Source: Phorcus lineatus | Lineage: Eukaryota; Mollusca; Gastropoda; Trochida; Trochidae | DNA: 64,000 nt | Reading direction: 5' to 3' | NCBI GenBank assembly: GCA_921293015.1 | Contig: OV121091.1 | Coordinates: 8,585,755-8,649,754, forward strand | Shown here: positions 55,990-64,000 of the stretch, in pieces | Position numbering within the stretch: position 1 is the first letter of the stretch | How the letters are laid out: each line of letters opens with the position of its first letter | Position numbers and translations under genes: made by a program | The notes under the pieces: generated by a model | Told to the model about the DNA's origin: nothing | Seen by the model: only the letters and a program-made list of their open reading frames with translations | The model's database searches: none

Positions 55990-57155
55990 TTTTGAGTGAC
56001 TCTTAAGTCAGTTTCATGTCATGCTGTGTGTGTTGATGAGGCGCTGATATGCAGACATGAGGAAGACAGCTGAAAGATTGTGAAAGTGGAGCAGCACTTC
56101 TGCATCAGTACACACACTCTGAGGACGACCCATTAACAGCTGCAGGAAGATCTTCTCATCATAGTTGTAGAGAAGAATGTGCAGCTTCAGGGGCAGATAC
56201 TCCAGTGTATTGTTCCAGAATCTGTTTCAAATAGCGTTGGGCATCCACTGGAGACGATTTGGAGCAGATTTGAGCAAATCTGAGTAGTTAAGTTAGCACA
56301 GGGCACAGGTTGTGTCGTTGAGTCTGATTTTTGGAGGTAGAGGAGATTCTTGCTGTGAACAGGCTTCGGGATAGAGCTGTAGGAAGTAAGGTATCAGAGT
56401 ACGTATCGGTAGATGAGAAATGGTAGGACGACTTTATGCACTGTGGATGCGGCAGTGAGAGCATCAAGTCCATGCGGTCTGATACCAATATCAGAGATAG
56501 TAAGATCATCTTGCTTTTCGACAAGTTTCTTTTATTGACTGTTTGTGTGTCAGTTTGTTGGAGACTTTATTTCCAATATGGGAAACGCAGTTACTGCCAG
56601 GAAGCTAGTTGCCAGCAAGAAAGAAGTCATGATGTACTGCTTGAGTGCACACCAACTTGACACTTGGTAGGATTAACTTCATATCTCCAGTTGGATGCAT
56701 AGGTGGTGATTATATTTAGGAGAGATTGAAGTCCTGAGGGATCAAGGGAGAGAACTGTGAGGTCATCTGCCAGTGTTGGATTCCCGAGACTGAGGTCACC
56801 AACCATAATACCATGTCCAGAGGTTTGTAATTGGTCAAACAGGTCATCGATGGATACCAGGTACATAAAGGTTGAGAGAACCCCTCACTGTCCAACCCCT
56901 TGCTTGACGGAGAACTGTTTTGACTGGCATCCTTTTACTGCAACAATACTTTTAAGGTCAGAGTAACAGTGCACAAACAGTCTCTATGTCTGTCTAGTGA
57001 TTCCTAGGTTTGCTAATTTGAGAAATAGTCTACTATGCCATACTGTGTCGAATGACTGTTTGTTATCAATGAATCAACGTAGACACTGCTTCCTAGTTCT
57101 AGGTTTGATTCCAATAAGTTAAACGATGCCGTTGTACATCCTAGTCCTGTTTGAA
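55990..57155 (-). pseudogene. Decayed LINE reverse transcriptase (family A), interrupted by a second LINE
   Basis: The minus strand reads TGLGCTTASFNLLES then SHSTQYGIVDYF (57140-57010, with frame changes to FDTVWH). It continues with GVLSTFMYLVSIDDLFDQLQ (about 56885-56825), NPTLADDLTVLSLDPSGLQS (about 56777-56720, the ADD catalytic pair) and YEVNPTKCQVGV (56680-56640). A C-terminal stretch with LHILLYNYDEKIFLQLL lies near 56180-56130. It has many stops. The upstream part of the frame stops at about 57155, where family B LINE sequence begins. Confidence 0.7.
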
Positions 57156-60020
57156 TAGAATAGAATAGCTTTATTCGTGAATTCAAGGCCATCTGGCCCA
57201 AAGTACATAGTCGTACATAATGTGCATGCGGATACAGAGATCGTGATTACAGTTCTTCTCCACGGATCTTAAAAACATTGTAAATATATTTGGCAACTGA
57301 CATTTGAGTGACATAGTTTTTATCATTAAGGAGCATTTTAACACTGGTTAGATTCTTTAACTTGGATTGGATGATAGGTTGACAGTATTGACGTAGTTCT
57401 TTTAAAATTGGACAGAAAAATATAATATGAACTTCATCTTCAATGACTTTACAGAGTGAGCACTTAGTTTGTGAATCGTCATTTACAAAGTCTTTTCTTA
57501 ATAGCTGGACACCAAACTTATTAAAACCACTTCTTAACATTAGCAATGCTTTTTTGTATTTTGAATGATAGCCACTACAAAGATAGGATTCCATAGAAAA
57601 ATCACATTTTAGAGATAAATAAAAACTTAATGAAGATTTAGTTTCTAATACAGAGTGCCAATCTTGGATAGCACAGTCCATTACTCTTTGGCGAAATATT
57701 TTAACAAACAACTTTTCATTGCCTACACCTTGTGCTATCCATACATGTTTAAATCCATATCTAAACAAAAGATTTTTAACAAATGTTGCCCAATTAGGAT
57801 ATTTTCGTTCTGATGTATCTCTCAACATTAAATAACTTTGATAGGGATATCTATTCGAATGCATATTAAGGATCCTTATCCAATATATCACACAGTTGCA
57901 GAAATATTTAACATATAATGGATTCCTCCCACATTCGCCATATGCAATTGCATTTGGAAAACTATAACTTACGTTTAAAACAAATTTACAAAATTTTCAA
58001 TGTACAATTTCAATTTGTTCTATGTTTTTAAAACCCCATATTTCAGGTACAATCATGCGGTCAAATATTTCAAAAGCATTCTTTGGACAAATATCATATT
58101 TCCTGATTAAAGATTTAATAGGGAGTAGAGCTTTGTTTGCTTGTTGACAAAGAACTGAATATGCTCGAGACCAAACAAGTTTTGGTGTGAACATAACACC
58201 CAGATATTTATATGCATTTGCTATCTTCATCTCAACAACATTATAATACCATCTTTCATGCCTTGATAAGGGGCCTCCATTTCTAAAGACTATTATATTG
58301 GTCTTTTCTAAATTAACTTCCATTCCCCATTTAACGCAATATCGATGGAGAAAATCAAGTTGCTTCTGTAGTTTCAATGGGGAATCATTGACTAATACTG
58401 GACCATCAGCAAATGATAAAGCTAAAATGTTGTACATAGTTACTGACACAAACACACCATTATCAAATTCAAGTTGTAAACCTTCTACTAGTTCTTTTAT
58501 AAATAAAGAGAACAGAAAAGGACTTAAAGTGCAACCTTGTTGCACACCGACAGTACAATTGAAATAGAGAGTTTCTGACCAACATTAATAACAACTGCTG
58601 ATTTAACATTATGATATAAACTTTCTAGAACTTTATAAAATTGTCCATGGATTCCATTATTAAGTTGTACATAAAATAGCTTTTTTCTGTTCACAAAATC
58701 AAAGGCCTTCTTAAAATCTACGAAGGCACAGTAAAATCGTCTACCTTTACGGGTAACAATTTCTGAATCAAGGATTGTAAAATGAATATGTTATCAATTG
58801 TTGAATGATTCTAACAAAAGCCTCCTTGGTATTCACCAACGATTTCAAGAGTTTCGACATAATTCGTAAGTCTTTTGTTTAGAGTAAATGTAAATAGTTT
58901 TCCCATGGTATTCAATAGAGAAATACCTCTATAGTTGTTAGGATCATTGCGGCTGCCTTTCTTATATATAGGTACAATAATCGCTTCAGTCCAAGAATGG
59001 GGAAACTGACCAGTCTTCAAAATTTCTGAGAAGAGAGGAGCTAGGAATACCGTTATTACCGGGTGTTTTGTCATTACCGGGTGTTTTGTCGTAGTTAAGG
59101 TTATCTATGGAACTCATCACCTCTTCAATAGTAATGTCATGCGACAAATCATTACTAGTATAATCTTCACAATTATCAAAATTTTCCAAAATGATTTAAA
59201 ATCATTAGTATCTGAGCTTTCGCTTATTCGTATTCCAATATTTTTATTGAATTCTGTTTTCTTATGGTGACAGAGCTTCTTAAATGCATTTCTCGAATGT
59301 TTAAAGTTATCAAAATTATCTTTTGATGGATATACTCTTAACATATAGAATCAAACCATTCTGGCTGAACTGGAATAAATTGTTTAATAGAGACACGCTA
59401 GAGACACGCATATTCTTGCCACAGTCAGATAATGTTGTTACGAGGAAACTTACTGCAGATTCAGTGTCAATATGAACTAATTCTAGAAAATCATTTAGAC
59501 CTGTTTGGGTTATTATTGATTTACACCCGTTTACAAATTCATCCTGTTTTCCATGTTTCCATCTACACCTAACCCTATCAGAACATTGTACGGAACCATT
59601 CATGCTAGGTGTTTGATTCATATACGTCTCTGTATTTAGTGATAGTGACATAGGGAGATGGTCAGATTCAGTTCTCGAGTTAATAATGAAGTTTGAAAGA
59701 AGATAAAAAAAATGCTGGATGAAACACAAAAATAGTCTGGTGTACTAAAACCATTTTGACCAATATAAGTGAAATCGTCAGAGGGTCCTGGCCATCTACC
59801 ATTAACAATATTCAAATCAAATATTTTGCACACATCTAATAGTTGTTTACCATAAGTATTTACTAGACAGTCTCTATTTCGTCGTGGCGGCGGTATACAC
59901 GTCGTTGAATGATAGACTGTACCATCCAGGGGGAGATAATCGATGCTATCATCTTCGATGAAGTCGAGTTTAGCTAGGTACGCTGACGAGTAAAGACGTG
60001 TCTCTGTCGCTCTCAGTCTG
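57152..60020 (-). pseudogene. Decayed LINE ORF2 (family B): endonuclease, RT, C-terminal domain
   Basis: Inserted in the same orientation into LINE A. Its 3' end carries TATTCTATTCTATTCAAAC-type short repeats (57150-57170). From the 5' side: endonuclease remnant LDFIEDDSIDYLPLDGTVYH (about 59975-59915), then CKIFDLNIVNGRWPGPSDDF (59833-59770) and PDYFCVS; linker (59729-59120); RT with TEAIIVPIYKKGSRNDPNNY (59000-58940), FVDFKKAFDFVNRKKLF (about 58730-58680), QGCTLSPFLFSLFI (58540-58500) and SFADGPVLV (about 58422-58395); C-terminal CSLCKVIEDEVHIIFFC block (57460-57410) near the end of the open 57891-57247 part. The catalytic YADD-type motif is FADG, so the second Asp is lost. At least five frame breaks. 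Confidence 0.75.
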
Positions 60021-60407
60021 TGCTAAATTCATTTCGTATTTGCTTTACATTGGTTTGGCATCGCAATTACTCTGTTCAATTTCGATTGAATATTGCTAAT
60101 ACAACTAAGTTGTTGTATTTGCGTTTCATATATCTATTTACATTATTTTGAAAAATAAAAATAATGTAAATATTTATCAGTTTGTGGAGGTTCGTACACT
60201 TGACCTTGCTAGCGAGTAAGCTAGTCGCGCTTGGGTGCGCTTGGGTGCGCTTGGGTCAATTATTCTTCGTTGATTGAAGGGCTGAGTGGCCTTTGTACCA
60301 GCTTACATAACATCTGCTCCGCGGATAGCTTAACTGATTGATATTACGAAAACTCTGCTTCGCGGAGATCTGTTTTGTAATTCAATTACATTGTTGAGTG
60401 ATCAGGA
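60021..60407 (+). other. Putative 5' UTR of an inverted retroelement, with a 10-bp triplicate
   Basis: Leads into ORF1 at 60408. It contains GCGCTTGGGT three times in tandem (60227-60256), and two related CTSCKYCGCGGA-type words (CTCCGCGGATAGC near 60316, CTTCGCGGAGATC near 60358). Tandem repeats are common in LINE 5' UTRs. Its left edge abuts the truncated LINE B on the other strand. Confidence 0.4.
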
Positions 60408-61055
60408 ATGCATTCCGATACTGATGATGACATTGATAGGGACTTTACGAGGTCTCAAGACCTAATAGAATATTCAACAGAGTCTGAATATTCCAGCAAC
60501 TTTCAAACCATGCTTTCAAAACGGCAGAAACGAAAGTTAGAGGATGATAACCAATCTGATATTTCAGAACCAGAAGTAAAGTTCATTGCTGTTCTCTCCC
60601 CTGTTGATCCCCGTACCACACTAAAGTCTATCTCTGCCATAGCACTTGCTAAAGATATACAGAAAAACGTTGGGGATATTGAGAGCCTAAAGAGACTTGA
60701 AAGGGGTGATATTGTACTTCGGTGCAAATCTAGACAACAACTACAAAGGGCATTGAGTTTAACTAGACTTTGTGGTAAAAACATCAAAACTCATGTTCCC
60801 AAAAGTCTCAGAGAAAGCAAAGGTGTAATATACAACGTTGATAAGGAACTTACTGAGAAAGATATAGTTTCCGAACTTAAAGAGCCACTCCGTGATTTTC
60901 ATTACATATCATTTACCTTTGATACGAACCTAAATGTCATATGTGGTGATATAAAATCAAAACATCTTAACTTTTCATATCCAAAAGACATATATAAGAC
61001 ATGCTGGTTTTCCATGAAAATCGAAAAACAGCCTTATAAATGCACAGAGGTGTAG
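60408..61055 (+). CDS. Retroelement ORF1 (gag-like), N-terminal and middle part
   Basis: Begins MHSDTDDDIDRDFTRSQDLI. An acidic, Ser-rich N terminus (residues 1-60) with a basic nuclear-localisation-like KRQKRKL precedes a folded part with RLERGDIVLRCKSRQQLQRA and VIYNVDKELTEKDIVSELKE, an RRM-like segment typical of the ORF1 of some LINEs (RNA-binding chaperone). The frame ends in TAG at 61053. The same protein appears to continue after about 280 unrelated bases with the zinc knuckles at 61335-61620. So the ORF is interrupted, by a small insertion or a deletion plus shift. Whether it belongs to LINE family B or another is not clear. Confidence 0.6.
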   Translation: MHSDTDDDIDRDFTRSQDLIEYSTESEYSSNFQTMLSKRQKRKLEDDNQSDISEPEVKFIAVLSPVDPRTTLKSISAIALAKDIQKNVGDIESLKRLERGDIVLRCKSRQQLQRALSLTRLCGKNIKTHVPKSLRESKGVIYNVDKELTEKDIVSELKEPLRDFHYISFTFDTNLNVICGDIKSKHLNFSYPKDIYKTCWFSMKIEKQPYKCTEV

Positions 61056-61334
61056 ATATCACGCCCGATGTTCATGGATACTAGTTATATAACCTAACAA
61101 ACACTATCAACTCCTAACTGCCCTCCTGGCTGTTTTAGATAAGACTCCAAAATTACGTTTGACTATATGACGCGCGCCACTGTCCGGTTTTCGATCATAG
61201 TTGCGACGTTCTACCTTCATATTATCACTGTAAAAAAACAATAAGCTTTAAAATGTGTCTTTTTGGTAACAGTCGATACTTCGCGATCAAGTGACACCAT
61301 TGATTAAGTTTGGCATATATGACTCCAACAACTC
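61056..61334. other. Sequence interrupting the retroelement ORF1
   Basis: About 280 bases with no coding match between two parts of one gag-like protein. Inverted repeats or a target duplication are not obvious. Confidence 0.4.
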
Positions 61335-61676
61335 ACGGAGTGGCATTTTAAAGGGTTCAAGGTCACTGAGGCCAAACATCTGCTTAGAGGCAAAGAAAAA
61401 GATATCACAACATCTGTTCTTCTTACCTTTTCATCTCAAACTCTCCCTGAGAGAGTGACAATGCTGTATCAATCATTCAGGGTTAGGTTATATGTTCCTC
61501 CTGCTCTAAGATGTTACAAATGTCAACGTTTTGGGCACACAGCAAACAATTGTAACAGCTCCTCTCAAATTTGTCCCCGCTGTAGTGGTAGCCATTCATA
61601 TGAGGATTGTCAGTCAAAAAAAAAATCACCGCGAATTGATACATGTTCACTAGTGCCGGCCCGACTCAAGTTTTAA
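61335..61676 (+). pseudogene. Retroelement ORF1, C-terminal zinc knuckles
   Basis: Readable in one frame from about 61340: HFKGFKVTEAKHLLRGKEKD, then VLLTFSSQTLPERVTMLYQS, then LRCYKCQRFGHTANNC and CPRCSGSHSYEDC. The last two are CCHC knuckles (C-x2-C-x4-H-x4-C) that bind RNA. The order (GTPxVLLTF, then PxxRCYxCQxFGH) is the standard end of LINE gag-like ORF1 proteins. It ends after SKKKSPRIDTCSLVPARLKF, near the 40-bp repeat also found at the window end. Confidence 0.7.
61627..61666 (+). repeat. About 40-bp direct repeat, left copy
   Basis: TCACCGCGAATTGATAC followed by ATGTTC-CTAGTGCCGGCCC is repeated at 63958-64000 with a 3-base indel and one substitution. The two copies bracket the segment that contains the long inverted repeats. 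Confidence 0.8.
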
Positions 61677-62045
61677 TTTTCCAGTTTCTTTGAAAATTCG
61701 TGTCGTACTCAGATTTGACAATTGTCTTTGTCCTTTTTCATTTTGTGTCTACCGGTAGATATAACAAATGTACTTTAATATGATTTATTTTTAAAGAACG
61801 AAAATGTTTTCAACTGGCTTACTAAGTCCAAGTTTGCCGCAAAGTTTCATGCGGCCGTCTTCTCTCGAATGCCGTTCCCATGGTATGACGTCACAAAGGC
61901 CGACCGTCATGTTTGCGTCGCTGTCACAATGGTATTGGGCTAGTTCAAGACTTTTGTACTCGGGGTTTTACGATATTTTTCTTCGAGCTTTATAATTGTT
62001 GATTTCGGTCTCAAATTAAACAGGTATGTTGTAAGGTCTCACTGT
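61677..62045. other. No gene recognised
   Basis: A more CG-rich patch (61830-61930) with a 63-codon frame that has no recognised domain. It lies between the left 40-bp repeat and the left long inverted repeat. Confidence 0.4.
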
Positions 62046-62155
62046 TACGAATGCCATTCGCCTTTGCTAATTTGCGGGTATTCATTGTCATTCAACATAG
62101 GGTAATTTTTTCGAACCGACAAATCAGAATCGAGGATACAACGAAGTCATGTTAC
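62046..62155 (+). repeat. Long inverted repeat, left arm (about 108 bp)
   Basis: Runs from about CCATTCGCCTTTGCTAATTT through GGGTATTCATTGTCATTCAA and TTTTTTCGAACCGACAAATC to GAAGTCATGTTACAATAA. It is the inverse of 63850-63957, with only a handful of differences. Confidence 0.9.
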
Positions 62156-62999
62156 AATAACAAATATGGTGATGTAGGATTTATAAATGTCGAACTGTTA
62201 TGGGTATAGGTAAGTTTTTAACTGACAAATACGCTTTGTGGCCAAAGAAGCAGAAAATGCTGCCCCAGTAAATATTCTTATATGTTATTATGAATGCTCA
62301 ATTGAATATTGATAATGGGAGGTTTGAATCTGTTATCTATTAATAATATTTTTTTAAATAGATAGGCTATAAATAGGGGTTCTGGATTAGCGGTGAGTAA
62401 AGGGTATTTCCTCGTTAACCATTAGAGAGAAACTCAGGGGAGTAGTCATTTCGTATTGGTAATGAGAAAATACGTTTTGGCCTCCGTTGGTCCAGAAGCC
62501 CTATTTATACCTTTTATCTGACTATCACAGATCAAATACATGACAATTATGGTGACGAGAATGGGATCACAAAGCGTGAGAATTATTTGGACTGAAGATA
62601 TTGTATCATAAATTGTAGAAACGGACATAACCATCTTATCAGTCATAAGTGGGATTTTGCTTCTATATAAATGATAGATGCTTTGTGATACGTTTTGGGA
62701 AATAAGACGAAAATATCTTATCGAAAGTGTACAGTAAAGCGAAATGTGAACTTTATAGATCATTCAAAACAGGCAGTGATTAGTATTTGCGTAGTGAGTC
62801 TTGAACTTTGGAATCGGAATTTTAAAGTACATGACTCAACAAATATAGCTGGGCGCATGGTGGGAACGATAAGTGAATACTTGCTAGGTAACTAATATTG
62901 GTCCAGATATCAAAAGAGGTTATAAATTTGGATGAAAGCAAACAAAGTTTAGAGAGAAGGTACAGCTACGATTTTCGTTGCTTCCATAGCACAAGTTGT
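62156..62999. other. Interior of the inverted-repeat-bounded segment, no gene recognised
   Basis: AT-rich; short chance frames (62446-62763 minus, 62695-62895 plus) lack any domain. Confidence 0.4.
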
Positions 63000-63415
63000 T
63001 TTCACACTGTTTATTTCTTTGGTAGCTCTTGATTACATTTGTGTTGTGTCATACAAGGTTTTGACAGGGGACGGTTCGAAGTATTACAAACCTGTAAGAA
63101 ACGTATTATTGGAACGGCAACTGTTTACAGACCGAATGCAAAATGCTGGAGAATCTGTACTTGATTACATTATTGAACTCAAACGCCTTCGTAAACATTG
63201 TGAATAAGGAAATACATTACAAGACCGTTTACGAGACAGCTTTGTGGATTGAGTCAGAGGGGTGGCTTTGCAAAGGAATTGTTATAAGAGAAAAACGTAA
63301 CATTTTAGAAAGCATGTGAGTTAGCAATTGCAGTGGAAGTGGCAGAAGAAAGATGTTTTAGCATTCAGGGGGATTCAACTGATTCTGGAAAGAGGATTAA
63401 ATCAAAATTAGAATA
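63000..63415 (+). pseudogene. Ty3/gypsy-type gag fragment
   Basis: The frame from 63019 reads GDGSKYYKPVRNVLLERQLF and then RMQNAGESVLDYIIELKRLR, ending KHCE followed by TAA. With frame changes it continues as LQDRLRDSFV (about 63219-63250) and a FRKHVS/ELAI-like part near 63305-63340. The run ...ERxxFxxRxQxxGESxxDYxxxLKxLxxxCEFG...DxLRDRxV is the standard gag (retrotransposon capsid) motif of Ty3/gypsy elements. No protease, RT or LTR is visible. It is dead. Confidence 0.7.
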
Positions 63416-63849
63416 ATTGGCCCCATTCATGGTAATTAGCACTTTTCCCCAAAACTCGCACGAAGACGAGGTGGCGCTGCTCGGTAGCGACAGGAATCAT
63501 TACAGCTCTCCGGAATTTAAAAAAAGTTTTTAAGTTATTACAGTTCGAGATGATTTTTATGCTATAAATTGTTACCGATTTGAAGATAAAGGCATGGAGA
63601 AAACGATTTAGCGCAAATGGTTATGCGCCGCTCTAGCAATAACTTGTTTTATGCAGCAACTTACTTTCGTAACGACGAATGGCGTCTATGGCAACAAATA
63701 TTGCCGTTACGGCAGTTACAACGCGATCAGCTATGGAAGGGATCAGCTTCTTCAGTTTCAAGGAGTCACTGATGTGAGTGGTTTAAGACTTGATTTGCCC
63801 CCGGAATGTACCCGCAACAACACTGGCAAAGATAAAGAACCAGGTATAA
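63416..63849. other. No gene confirmed; possible short coding start at 63678
   Basis: CGAATGGCGTCTATGG at 63675 starts a 33-codon frame reading MASMATNIAVTAVTTRSAME, followed at about 63773 by a GAT|GTGAGT donor-like site. It may be chance or a small first exon. No homology was recognised. Confidence 0.2.
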
Positions 63850-63957
63850 AGTTTTATTGTAACATGACTTCGTTGTATCCTCGATTCTGATTGGTCGGTT
63901 CGAAAAAATTACCCTATGTTGAATGACAATGAATACCCGAGAATTAGCTAAGGCGAA
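63850..63957 (-). repeat. Long inverted repeat, right arm
   Basis: TTGTAACATGACTTCGTTGT through CGGTTCGAAAAAATTACCCT to GAATTAGCTAAGGCGAAT. It is the inverse of 62046-62155. Confidence 0.9.
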
Positions 63958-64000
63958 TCACCGCGAATTGATACAACATGTTCTCTAGTGCCGGCCCGAC
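63958..64000 (+). repeat. About 40-bp direct repeat, right copy (runs off the window)
   Basis: TCACCGCGAATTGATACAAC, then ATGTTCTCTAGTGCCGGCCC. It matches 61627-61666 and may continue past the window end. Confidence 0.8.

Noticed and set aside
1-64000. tRNA, rRNA or snRNA genes
   Set aside because: None was recognised by eye on either strand. A covariance-model scan was not possible here.

Overview
The window is nuclear DNA from an animal, almost certainly a marine invertebrate. It is AT-rich by eye, gene-poor and full of transposable elements. Only one host gene is recognised: the C-terminal half (about 238 residues) of actin-related protein 3 (ACTR3/ARP3), a subunit of the Arp2/3 actin-nucleating complex. 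Six + strand exons totalling 717 bp are spread over positions 4741-53949. Every junction is GT-AG, every exon is in phase 0, and introns run from about 2 kb to about 19 kb. The 5' half of the gene lies left of the window. A mollusc or basal deuterostome is a reasonable guess from the mix of DIRS/Ngaro, piggyBac, MULE and LINE elements and from the style of the dispersed repeats, but the species cannot be read from the sequence.

Layout: 1-4740 holds dispersed repeats and a decayed DIRS1-like retroelement. Intron 4885-12588 holds copies of a piggyBac-linked repeat array and palindromic terminal repeats. Intron 12763-14820 holds a decayed mariner. Intron 14914-33780 holds a LINE, a tyrosine-recombinase retroelement (gag, RT, RNase H, YR), a second LINE, a non-autonomous piggyBac relative, a 6.5-kb piggyBac with TTAA at both ends, and a third LINE. 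Intron 33907-36033 has only repeats. Intron 36118-53853 holds a LINE fragment, three more piggyBac relatives (one with a decayed transposase), a near-perfect foldback, and a nearly intact MULE with a FLYWCH exon and 9-bp target duplications. Downstream of ACTR3 (55990-64000) lie one LINE inserted in another, a retroelement ORF1, and a piece bounded by about 108-bp inverted repeats that carries a Ty3/gypsy gag remnant.

The most unusual structure is the piggyBac family. The 25301-31767 element has TTAA ends and similar termini, but the transposase gene is flanked on both sides by long, same-orientation arrays of degenerate units about 150-200 bp long. The same arrays, mostly without transposase, occur in six other places here (partly truncated, some inverted), plus a small fragment at the window start. 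They appear to be a repeat family carried by piggyBac-type transposition. Left-array units contain recurring TGCGAC-N4-GTCGCA dyads that could be protein-binding sites. The longest transposase frame keeps all three catalytic aspartates, but a 1-nt shift cuts off the C-terminal cysteine-rich domain that is still readable in the otherwise decayed second copy.

No CRISPR array, rRNA, tRNA, or prokaryote-type operon was seen. All coordinates of decayed elements are approximate, because they were judged by eye from sequence similarity.
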